Origin: Halorubrum sp. 2020YC2
GTDB taxonomy: Archaea; Halobacteriota; Halobacteria; Halobacteriales; Haloferacaceae
DNA length: 64,000 bases
NCBI RefSeq assembly: GCF_018623055.1
Contig: NZ_CP076019.1
Span: 2,542,001 to 2,606,000, forward strand
Reading direction: 5' to 3'
Each line of letters opens with the position of its first letter. The first letter of the stretch is position 1. Positions 7,964 to 16,281 of the stretch are shown here, piece by piece. The position numbers and the translations under genes are program-made. The notes under the pieces are model-generated. The model was not told the origin of the DNA and searched no databases. It saw nothing but the letters and a program-made list of their open reading frames with translations.

Positions 7964-8994
7964 CCGGGCGAGCGGGACGCTACCTGCTCGCGTCGCTGTG
8001 CTGCGTCGCCCTGCTCGCCGTCGTCGCGACCGGCGGCGCGGCCGGTGCCGGCCCGGAGAACTACTGCGAGGGGGTCGGTGAGAACGAAAGCGCCATCATT
8101 GGCGGCGTTGGCGACACCACCTACACCGACGACGTGACGCTCTACCCCGGATCGACCCTGACCGTCGGCTACTGCTCGTTCGGCGAGCCGGCCGACCGCG
8201 ACTGGCTGTCCAACGCCTCCGGGTTCGAGGTCGGGGAACGCGACGGCCACACCTACCACGTCACGATCACCGGCGAGACCGGCACCGTCGACTTCGCGGA
8301 CCACCTCGCCGACGGGGATCAGCCGTCGTTCGAAACGCGGCTCGTCGTTACCGTCGCCGGGGGCGGAGACGAGGCGGCCGTCCCCGACCTCGCTACCGGT
8401 GACGGGAATCTCACCGACACGTACCGGGGGTACCGCAGCGCGGTGCGTGAGACGGAGAACGCGACGGCGGCGCTGAACGAGACGACGAGCGCCATCAACG
8501 CGGGGGAGAGCGAGCCCAGTGACGCGAACAAAACGGTATACTCGCTGGAGGAGGAGTACAGGACAATGAATAGGACACGGGCAGAGCTGCTCGATCAACT
8601 CGGGTCGGCCGGTGAGGAGGGGAACGCGGCGGGCACCGTCTCGACCGCCGAGGCGGTCGACGACGAGTACGGACAGACGAAATCGAACGTGACGGCGGCG
8701 GCGAACGCGTACACCGGCGCCGTCGAGACGACGACGCAGGGGCTCCGCTCGACGGTGCGGCTCTCGGTGCTCGGGTCGCTGGGCGTCGGCGCGGTGCTCG
8801 GCCTCGTCGCCGGCGCGGCAGTCCCGCTGGTCGCCGCACGCCGCGTCAAAGAGAAGATGAAGCTGAGCCGCGACGTGAGCTACGACCGGAAGACGGCACT
8901 GATCCCGATCCTGCTCGGGGTCGTCGCCGCGGTCGGCGGGGCGGCGATCCTCGCCATGGTCGGGATCGACGACCTGCTCCGGGTGATAGTATGA
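7960..8994 (+). CDS. Secreted-domain membrane protein with extracellular helical region and two C-terminal TM segments
   Basis: The 344-residue protein begins with a signal peptide (about 1-31). A small extracellular beta-rich domain follows (to about residue 145, with Cys38 and Cys72 as possible partners), then an extracellular helical or coiled-coil region rich in N-glycosylation sequons (several N-x-S/T between about 150 and 250). Two membrane segments (about 265-290 and 308-333) flank a short Lys/Arg-rich cytoplasmic loop. It overlaps both neighbours by 4 nt. The topology puts most of the protein outside the cell, so the tubulin operon encodes surface as well as cytoplasmic components. 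Family not recognised. Confidence 0.83.
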   Translation: MTGRAGRYLLASLCCVALLAVVATGGAAGAGPENYCEGVGENESAIIGGVGDTTYTDDVTLYPGSTLTVGYCSFGEPADRDWLSNASGFEVGERDGHTYHVTITGETGTVDFADHLADGDQPSFETRLVVTVAGGGDEAAVPDLATGDGNLTDTYRGYRSAVRETENATAALNETTSAINAGESEPSDANKTVYSLEEEYRTMNRTRAELLDQLGSAGEEGNAAGTVSTAEAVDDEYGQTKSNVTAAANAYTGAVETTTQGLRSTVRLSVLGSLGVGAVLGLVAGAAVPLVAARRVKEKMKLSRDVSYDRKTALIPILLGVVAAVGGAAILAMVGIDDLLRVIV

Positions 8995-11087
8995 ACGCGA
9001 ATCGGCGGACCGCGCTCGGGATCGGCGCATTAGTCGTGTTGGCGGCGGCGATCGGCGCCGGGATATTCGTCTGGTCTGGGTCGCAGGCGGCGACGTGGTT
9101 CGTCCTCGTCGGCGTTCCGCTGTTCGTCGTGCTCGGTATCGGGCTGTACGTCCGCGGTGTGATCACTCGCAGCGGGACGAGCGAACAGCAGTTCGTCCGC
9201 ACCCGCGCCCGGTCGACCGCCGAAGAGTTCCAGACGCTCCTCCGACAGAGACAGGAGCTACAAACTGCCTACCCGGACTGGGATCCGGGAATCGGCGCGC
9301 AGATCGAGTCCGCGGTCGGCGACTTCGAGACGCAGGGCATCACCGTCGACCGTGAGACTGGCGCGTTCGACCTCGGGAAGGGGGTGAAGTCGGCCGACCT
9401 CCAGGAGTTCGAACGGCTCTCGAACGAGACCGAACGGCTCAGAGGCGAGGTCGAGTCGTCGTTCCGTGAGTTCGTCGCCGGCGATCTCTCTCGACGCGAG
9501 CGCGTGCTTGACCGGCTGTCGGAGGTCGATCTCGCAGAGCCGAGCGAGTCGTTCCCGGCGCCCGATTCGAGCGCCTCCGTCGCCGAGTGTCGCGACGTAC
9601 TCGACGGCTCGCGCGAGGCGACGCGCGAGACGATCGGGGCGGCGATCGAGACCGTCCGCGAGATGCGGCGCGGCGGGCAGCGCGCGGACGACGGCGGCGC
9701 CATCGAGGCCGACCTCGACGACGCAGAGGCGGCGTTGGACCGCGGGGAGTTCGAGTCGGCCGTCGAGTCCGTGCTCGAAGCGCGTGACCGGCTCCGCGAT
9801 GAGTTCTCCGGCTCGTTCAACGAGGAGCTGGACGCGATCCGCGACCTCGTCGATGCGGTCGACCGGGCCGACGTCGACGCGCACGTCGAGGCGAGCTCGA
9901 TCGACGAAGTCGACCGCATCGACGCGGCGGTGTCTGATCTCGACTCGGCGCTTGACCTCTCCGAGGCGAGCCGCCATCGCTCCGACCTCCGGCAGGTTTG
10001 CCTCGACATGATCCGGACGATGGAGCGGCGCCTCGTCGACCACGCCGAGACGCTGCGGGCGGCCGACCTGCCGCCGGGGTACTACACGGAGCCCGACGCG
10101 GTCGACGAGCGCTTCGCGGCCGAGCTCGAAGAGATCGACGACCTCGAGCTGTTCGCCGAGCGGTGGGAGGCTGCGGCGACCGACCTGCGCGACGCGGTCG
10201 AGACGGCGAGCACCAAGGCCGCGGTTGTCGAGGCGTACGACGACGTTTCCGAGACGATCGAGACGGCGCTGGCGGAGCGTGGTGAGGTCGTCGGCGACGA
10301 TCTCCCGATGCGACACGCGGACCAGTTCCTCGGGCTCTACTACCGGCGGAACGAGGGGCTGGAGTTCGACCCGAGCGTCCCTGTGCTCCGGCGCGGCGAC
10401 GTGGAGACGCACGACCTCACCGTGGAAGTGGCGTACGAACACGGAAGCGAACAACCGCGCACGGCGACGGTCGCACTCGACGGCGGCGGCTACTCGGAGA
10501 CCGTCACCGTGGAGACGCGTGTCGCCGGCACGGCGGCGTTCGAGAACGTGCCAGCGGGCACCCATGAACTCACAGCCGACCCCGGCGACGATGCGTTCGC
10601 CGCGATCGAGCGCGACCTGACCGTCGACGGCGACGCGTCGGTGTCCGTGGAGTTTCTCGAACGGGAGCTCCGCGAACAGCTTTGTGCGGACGTTGAGGTG
10701 GACATGACAGATGTCCTGCCGGACATGCGGCCCCGTCTCGAGTCGTCGTTCGCCGAGGAGGGGTACGTGTCGACGGAGATGGACCTCCCCGTACAGGACA
10801 CCCACGCGGCCTGCCTGCTCGCTGTCTGGAGCGACGAAGCGGGGTACGGAATCTGCCGGAGCGACGGCGACGTCGTCGTGTACGACCACGATCAGATCGA
10901 ACGCGAGGTGGCCAACGTTCTGCGGTACAACGTCGACCCGGGCGACCGGGTGAGCTTTGCCGAGCTGCGGCAGAACTTCCTCTCAGCGCCGGTTCCGGAC
11001 TCCGTAATCCGGGACGTGGTCGGTGGGATTGACGGCGAGCACAGCGTGACGATGACCGAAACGGGACTCGAGACCAACGAACACTAA
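8991..11087 (+). CDS. Membrane-anchored coiled-coil protein with cytoplasmic Ig-like domain
   Basis: The 698-residue protein has two closely spaced membrane segments (about 8-28 and 34-54). The rest is predicted inside the cell. A long acidic helical rod runs from about 65 to 440, including a repeat of the A-x-x-A-L-x-x-G-E-F-E-x-A type seen in TPR-like or spectrin-like rods. A beta-sandwich of the CnaB/carboxypeptidase-regulatory kind follows at about 459-558, then a C-terminal mixed domain (about 560-698) with two Cys. An Ig-like domain on the cytoplasmic side is unusual, as such domains are normally extracellular. The gene overlaps its upstream neighbour by 4 nt and lies 3 nt before the third tubulin gene. 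Family not recognised; a filament-to-membrane linker is one possibility. Confidence 0.84.
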   Translation: MNANRRTALGIGALVVLAAAIGAGIFVWSGSQAATWFVLVGVPLFVVLGIGLYVRGVITRSGTSEQQFVRTRARSTAEEFQTLLRQRQELQTAYPDWDPGIGAQIESAVGDFETQGITVDRETGAFDLGKGVKSADLQEFERLSNETERLRGEVESSFREFVAGDLSRRERVLDRLSEVDLAEPSESFPAPDSSASVAECRDVLDGSREATRETIGAAIETVREMRRGGQRADDGGAIEADLDDAEAALDRGEFESAVESVLEARDRLRDEFSGSFNEELDAIRDLVDAVDRADVDAHVEASSIDEVDRIDAAVSDLDSALDLSEASRHRSDLRQVCLDMIRTMERRLVDHAETLRAADLPPGYYTEPDAVDERFAAELEEIDDLELFAERWEAAATDLRDAVETASTKAAVVEAYDDVSETIETALAERGEVVGDDLPMRHADQFLGLYYRRNEGLEFDPSVPVLRRGDVETHDLTVEVAYEHGSEQPRTATVALDGGGYSETVTVETRVAGTAAFENVPAGTHELTADPGDDAFAAIERDLTVDGDASVSVEFLERELREQLCADVEVDMTDVLPDMRPRLESSFAEEGYVSTEMDLPVQDTHAACLLAVWSDEAGYGICRSDGDVVVYDHDQIEREVANVLRYNVDPGDRVSFAELRQNFLSAPVPDSVIRDVVGGIDGEHSVTMTETGLETNEH

Positions 11088-11090
11088 CCA

Positions 11091-12320
11091 ATGGCACAAG
11101 CGGACACATTTACGAGATGGAGCGTTATCGCGTCGGGGGAGGGCGGCGGCCGCATCGCGTCGCAGTTCTTCGATCGGGCGGAGAACCCCGGCATCGACGA
11201 CCGGGTACTTGTAATGAACACGAACCGGGCCGATCTCCGGAACACGATCGACCGGATGCGTGGGACCTTACAGGACGAGCGAGGCGAGGAGGAGACAATG
11301 GAGTCGCACGCGCTGGAGTTCGGCTCTCAGCAGGGCGCGGGGAACTTTTTCCCGAACGGTGAGGCGTGCGCGCGGGAGGACCTCGACCGCATTGTCTCTC
11401 GGATCAAGGACTTCGGAACCTCAGACGCGTTCATGCACGTCGCGACGCTCGGCGGAGGCACCGGAAACGGATCGATCCCGTACACGATAGAGCAGTTCAA
11501 GACCGGACTCGCCGACCTCGAAGACGCCGGCGCAACGGAGGAGTGGATGGCCAGCGTGATCCATACCGCGTTCGGTGTATGGCCCTACTACTACGAGCAG
11601 CCGCAGCGGCACTTCAACGCGGTGTGCGGGCTCTCACGACTGCTGCGAACCGCGGACGACACGCAGAACGCGGATATGGTGTTGCTCGCCTCGAACTCCC
11701 AACTCGATGACGAGGAGAACGGGAACGGTCGCCACTACGACTCGATCAACGACGCAATCATCACGGCCATCGACCTGATGATCGGCGCCGGGCGAGAGAC
11801 CCGGAGCGTCATCGACGTGAAAGACTACGTGACCATCCCCTCGCAGATGGACGCGTACCATTTCACGCCGGCCGTCGCGACCGAGATGAACGGACAGGTG
11901 TATGAGCTTGAGTACATGCTCGATCAGGCCGCGGAGAACACGTACGTGCCGATGGACGTGGGTACGACGACCGCCGCATACGCCATCGTCCGCGCCCCGG
12001 AGAGCATGATCGACGACGGCGAGATCAGCGAGCCCGAGGTGTACGGCGCGTTCCGCGACTGGACGACCAAACACGACATCAACGTCGCCGGGCAGGCGAG
12101 CCTCACCCCGAAACGCGGGCGGGGTAACGACGTCGACGTGCTCCTGCTTCTGGGCGGGTTCGACCTGAACCCGCTCCTCGACCACTCGTGGGACGAGTTC
12201 GAGATGCTCGGGGACAGCCTCGCCGGGACCGGCGGCGGGACCGGCGGCGAGCTGACGAAGGCCCAGCTCGACCGGATCGTCGACAACCTCGAGACGTACG
12301 TCGAACAGAACGCGGAGTGA
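11091..12320 (+). CDS. Third, most divergent tubulin-superfamily GTPase
   Basis: In this 409-residue protein the first glycine loop is reduced to a GEGGG-type motif at 16-20. NTN at 43-45 ends the next strand. The tubulin signature GGGTGNG at 121-127 is well kept, SNSQLDD at 201-207 lies at the base-contact position, and Asp242-x2-Asp245 corresponds to the T7 loop. The order and spacing of all four elements match the superfamily, so the assignment is firm despite low overall similarity to FtsZ, CetZ or tubulin. The motifs predict GTP binding and possibly hydrolysis. It sits in the middle of the operon, 3 nt after the coiled-coil Ig-like protein and 9 nt before the large membrane protein. Differences among the three GTPases suggest a heteropolymer or three separate filaments; sequence cannot decide. 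Confidence 0.88.
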   Translation: MAQADTFTRWSVIASGEGGGRIASQFFDRAENPGIDDRVLVMNTNRADLRNTIDRMRGTLQDERGEEETMESHALEFGSQQGAGNFFPNGEACAREDLDRIVSRIKDFGTSDAFMHVATLGGGTGNGSIPYTIEQFKTGLADLEDAGATEEWMASVIHTAFGVWPYYYEQPQRHFNAVCGLSRLLRTADDTQNADMVLLASNSQLDDEENGNGRHYDSINDAIITAIDLMIGAGRETRSVIDVKDYVTIPSQMDAYHFTPAVATEMNGQVYELEYMLDQAAENTYVPMDVGTTTAAYAIVRAPESMIDDGEISEPEVYGAFRDWTTKHDINVAGQASLTPKRGRGNDVDVLLLLGGFDLNPLLDHSWDEFEMLGDSLAGTGGGTGGELTKAQLDRIVDNLETYVEQNAE

Positions 12321-12329
12321 TCCAGTAAG

Positions 12330-15254
12330 ATGAGCCCACACGAACCATCGGCCGGCGCGGCGTCCGAGTCCCGACGCCGAGCCGCCGTCGTGGCTATCTC
12401 GCTGGTCCTCGTCGGCCTCGTCGCGATCGGGTTCGCCCCCGGCGTCGCCTCGGCCGACGACACCCTCGAACGCGATGGGAGCGACCTCGTCGTCAACGTC
12501 TCCAGCGTCGACGACCCGGAGACGGTCACCGTCGCGGTGACTGACCCGGCCGACACCGGAATCACCTACACGGCTGACGCGACGAATGTAGAGGACGGAA
12601 AGGTCCGGATCGACGTGGCGGTGCCCGACGAGGGGACGGTCAACGGGACCGACCTACGGACCGCGAACGTGACCGTCACCGTCGATCCGGCGGGAGAGAA
12701 CGCCACGGCCGTACAGCTGGCGAACGAGACGGCAGTACCTCTCCACGCGGTTGCGCTCGCAGAGCCGGCGTGGATCGGTGACGGCGAGGGCGACAACGCG
12801 ACCGACCGGCTCTACGTCCCGCTGGATCCGGCCGGGACGGTCGGCGTCTCGGCGGGGACCGATTTCGATGTCGGTCTCGACCTCAACGGGAACGAGACTG
12901 CAGACGTGGAGGGGACGATCCGAGGGAACGGCACCCAGCTCGTCGTTGACCGCGACGAACTCGCCAATGAGGCCGGAGACTCGCGAGAAACGCTCGATCT
13001 CCGGGTGCTGTCGAGCGCCGGCCCGGTAAGCGATAGGGCGCCGATTGACCCGGAGCTGCGCTCTTGGGAAGACGGACTCGCGCTCTGGCACCCGCTGTTC
13101 GAGCCCGGTGAGACCTACGCGGTCGATGCGAGTGTAGTCGGTGAAAACGCCAATTACACTGACACAGACGCCGAGACCGACCGGGGATACCTCGAACTTC
13201 CGGCACAGTTGAGGGGCGAGACCGAGATCCGCGTATCGACCGCCGACGGGACCGAACTCGCCAACTACACCAAGAGTAACCCGCTTACGTACGCCGGGGC
13301 GTCTCGGGTCGACGCGACCGTCGACGACGGGAGCCTCCGCTTCGACCGGTCGCTCGCAGGGCTCGCGGTCGACGGCGCCCTCGTCGGCAGCGGCGACGGC
13401 TCGACGTACGCCGGTATCACCGGTACCGCCGACGACGAGGGGCGCTTGGCCCTCGGCGACGCCGACCTGAACGGCGCGGAGACGCTGCTGCTGTCGACCG
13501 CTGCCGGCGATATGGCCGTGACGCTCGAGACGGGTGGCGATAGCGCGGGGACCGGCACAGGAGGCGGGCTCGACAGCATACTCCCCGTGCTTCTCGCGTT
13601 CCTCGTCCCGTTCGGTGTCGGCGTGTTACCCGGAGCCGTGATCGGTCACCGAAGCCAGAGCGATCCGGACCCCGTGAACACGTTGCTCATCGGCGTAATC
13701 AGCTTCGGGCTGGCGGGGATCGCGGCGGTGGGGGTGCTCGTGGTGTTGGCCCCGGACCTGTTCGGAACCGATCTCGTCAATCTCGTCAGCTACGCCGGAG
13801 TCATTCTCGGGACGGTCGGCACCGCTGCCGGACACCAGCTGCTGGCCGAGAGCGGGGTCGCTGCCGCGTCCAGACCGTTCGCCGCCAAGGTGACCGTCAC
13901 CGACGGCTCCGACCCCTTCCGCGGCGACGTCACCGTCCACTATCGCGAGCCCGGGGAGCAGGAGCGGTACGACCCCGTGACGGTGCGGGGCGGTCGCGAG
14001 ACGGTCCAGCTGCCCGGCGCCGGAACCTGGGAGATGTACGCGCGGCACGGCTCCGCGCACTCGGACGTCGAGACGGTCGACGCGAACGAGCCGTCGGTGA
14101 CGCTGACAATCCCGGTCGAAGCGACGCTCACCGTGGTTGACGCGGTCGACGGGGAACCCGTCACGGACGCGGCGATCAGCGGCGAGGGCGGAATATCGGG
14201 GACGACGGACCGGAACGGCGCGGTCACGCTCGACCCGCCGGAGGACGCGACCGACGCGGAGATCGAGGTGTCCCACGACCGCTACGCGGACGCGACGGAG
14301 CGCGTCCGCTTCCAACAGAACGCGAGCCACACCGTCGAACTCGAGCGTCGGACCGGACGGCTTCGGGGGTCGGCCACCGTCGACGGCACGGCCGCTGGGG
14401 CGGTTCCGTTCCGGATCGTCCCCGACGACGAGTTCCTCTCCGACCGCTTCGACGTCGAGACGGTCACCACCGACGCCGACGGAACGCTCGACGAACGGAC
14501 GTTGCCGATCGGCCAGTACCGCGTCGAAGTCACCCTCACAAACGGGAACGTGGCGTACGAGGGAGCCGAAACGACGGTCACCGTGAACGAGTCCGGGACC
14601 GCGCGGGCGACCGTCGACGCCCGGTTCACGTGGCGGCTCGACGCCGACCGCCGGGACCGGATCGACCGCGTCCGGAGCGACGTTCGGTCGGTCTTGGAGG
14701 GCGGCGGCCGCGACGGGAAAATTCCGCGGTACTACGCCTCAGTCGTCGAGTCGATGCTTGACGCCGCCGAGTCGGTGCCCGACGCCGGCCACGAGTTCGT
14801 CGGCCGCGAAGTCGATCCCAGCGAGGCCGTCGACGGGATCCTCGGGGCGGCCGAGCGAGCGACGGACGCCATCTCCGAGGCGATGACGACGAAGCGTAAC
14901 GTCGACCTGTTCGCGGCCTGCGCGGACATGCCCGACGCGGACGTTCGGTGGAGTGGTTCCTTCGAACTCGGGGAGCTGCTCGACCGGCTCGAGTCCGACT
15001 CGAGCGCACAGCGCCGCGAGGTGAAACAGCGCTACGAGGCGGTCGACGGCCTCATCGAGGACCGGCGCGGCGAGCTCTCGGAGATCGCGCCGGCAAGAGA
15101 GATGCAACAGCGCGCGTGGGAGCTGACGCGCGAGGCCGACCGCGGTCCCGAGGCGGTCGCGATCGGTTACACGTCCCTGCTGCTGCTCGACGCGGTCGAG
15201 GAGCTGTTCGAGCACGACGCCCTCCGCGAGCGGCTCACACGAACGGTGTTCTGA
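12330..15254 (+). CDS. Large membrane protein with Ig-like domains on both sides of the membrane
   Basis: The 974-residue protein begins with a signal peptide (about 1-42). An extracellular region of about 370 residues is rich in N-glycosylation sequons and predicted beta-sandwich. Three membrane segments follow (about 414-437, 451-473, 480-503). The cytoplasmic part holds two or three carboxypeptidase-regulatory/CnaB-like repeats (about 510-765), then a helical domain of about 200 residues similar in style to the rods of the other cluster proteins. With a cleaved signal and three passes the C-terminus is inside. It is the longest product of the plus-strand arm and would connect the cell surface with the cytoplasm. 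No family is recognised as a whole. It starts 9 nt after the third tubulin gene. Confidence 0.82.
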   Translation: MSPHEPSAGAASESRRRAAVVAISLVLVGLVAIGFAPGVASADDTLERDGSDLVVNVSSVDDPETVTVAVTDPADTGITYTADATNVEDGKVRIDVAVPDEGTVNGTDLRTANVTVTVDPAGENATAVQLANETAVPLHAVALAEPAWIGDGEGDNATDRLYVPLDPAGTVGVSAGTDFDVGLDLNGNETADVEGTIRGNGTQLVVDRDELANEAGDSRETLDLRVLSSAGPVSDRAPIDPELRSWEDGLALWHPLFEPGETYAVDASVVGENANYTDTDAETDRGYLELPAQLRGETEIRVSTADGTELANYTKSNPLTYAGASRVDATVDDGSLRFDRSLAGLAVDGALVGSGDGSTYAGITGTADDEGRLALGDADLNGAETLLLSTAAGDMAVTLETGGDSAGTGTGGGLDSILPVLLAFLVPFGVGVLPGAVIGHRSQSDPDPVNTLLIGVISFGLAGIAAVGVLVVLAPDLFGTDLVNLVSYAGVILGTVGTAAGHQLLAESGVAAASRPFAAKVTVTDGSDPFRGDVTVHYREPGEQERYDPVTVRGGRETVQLPGAGTWEMYARHGSAHSDVETVDANEPSVTLTIPVEATLTVVDAVDGEPVTDAAISGEGGISGTTDRNGAVTLDPPEDATDAEIEVSHDRYADATERVRFQQNASHTVELERRTGRLRGSATVDGTAAGAVPFRIVPDDEFLSDRFDVETVTTDADGTLDERTLPIGQYRVEVTLTNGNVAYEGAETTVTVNESGTARATVDARFTWRLDADRRDRIDRVRSDVRSVLEGGGRDGKIPRYYASVVESMLDAAESVPDAGHEFVGREVDPSEAVDGILGAAERATDAISEAMTTKRNVDLFAACADMPDADVRWSGSFELGELLDRLESDSSAQRREVKQRYEAVDGLIEDRRGELSEIAPAREMQQRAWELTREADRGPEAVAIGYTSLLLLDAVEELFEHDALRERLTRTVF

Positions 15255-15255
15255 A

Positions 15256-16281
15256 ATGACAGAAACACGCACAACACGCACACGGACGACTCGGACGGCG
15301 GCCGCCTGCGCGCTCGCCGCCTTACTCGTCCTCGCGACGATCGCGGCGGGGGGCGTCGGGACGGCTGCCGCACAGGAGGACCCCGAGACCGCGAACGAGT
15401 ACTTCGAGACGTTCCGTGCGATGGAGGGGACCGAAGCATATCAGGAGTACGAGGAGTTCGAGACGATGCGCACGTTCGCCGTCTCTCGGGCACAGGAGGT
15501 GGGAACGCTCGACGACGCGGACCGTGCCGAGTTCGCCGCGGTGCTCGACACGATGGTGGCGTTCGAACGCGCGTACGAGCGCGCCGGCGCCGGCGAGTAC
15601 GAGGCGAGTCTCGCCGCGGCTGAGGAGGCCGAGGCCGAGATCGACGAGCTGGAGTCGTACGAGGAGACTCAAGCGACGCTCGCGAATCTCGCGGTGACTC
15701 GCTTCTACGCGAGCCTCGGCGACGGCCTCCGTGATCAGGCGTCGTCCGCCGAGCGGACGCCGGACCGGATCGAGCTGCTCTCTATGACCGCGACCGCTTA
15801 CGAGCGTGCGAACCGGCCGAACGAGGCCGCGGAGTTCAACCTACAGGCCGAACAGCTCTCGGCCGAGTACGATGCCGCGGTGGAGCGGATGGACGAGGCG
15901 GAGGCGACCGCCGGGGCCCTCCTGGATCAGTGCCTCAACTGCGACACCGTCGCCGGCGCGGTCGGCGGCAGCGCCAACCCCGTTCGAACCTTCGAGCGCT
16001 ATCAGGAATCTCAGGAGGCGCTCTCGGATGTACAGGCAGCGCAGGCGGACGCGAGTGAGAACGGCCTCGACGACCGTACGGCCGACCTGAGGGCGCTCGC
16101 AAGCGACGTGGGTGACACACAGTTCTCTCTCGCGGCTGCGTCCGTCTCGATCCTCGTCGGATACGGGCTCGTCGTCGGGCTGATCGGCACGGCAGTACTC
16201 AGCCGGATCTTCCTCTGGCGACGGACCTACGAGATGGCCCAGATCGGGTCGATCGTCTCCGGAGGTGAAAACGATGTCTAA
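15256..16281 (+). CDS. Type-I membrane protein with extracellular TPR-like helical domain
   Basis: The 341-residue protein has a long basic Thr/Arg-rich n-region and a signal peptide ending near residue 38. An extracellular all-helical domain (about 40-275) has TPR-like alternation and a close Cys pair (C-x2-C). One membrane segment (about 285-308) precedes a short cytoplasmic tail with aromatic and basic residues. The layout matches the C-terminal half of the next gene product, and the two may be distant paralogues. The gene starts one base after the preceding stop and overlaps the next by 8 nt. Function unknown. Confidence 0.8.
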   Translation: MTETRTTRTRTTRTAAACALAALLVLATIAAGGVGTAAAQEDPETANEYFETFRAMEGTEAYQEYEEFETMRTFAVSRAQEVGTLDDADRAEFAAVLDTMVAFERAYERAGAGEYEASLAAAEEAEAEIDELESYEETQATLANLAVTRFYASLGDGLRDQASSAERTPDRIELLSMTATAYERANRPNEAAEFNLQAEQLSAEYDAAVERMDEAEATAGALLDQCLNCDTVAGAVGGSANPVRTFERYQESQEALSDVQAAQADASENGLDDRTADLRALASDVGDTQFSLAAASVSILVGYGLVVGLIGTAVLSRIFLWRRTYEMAQIGSIVSGGENDV

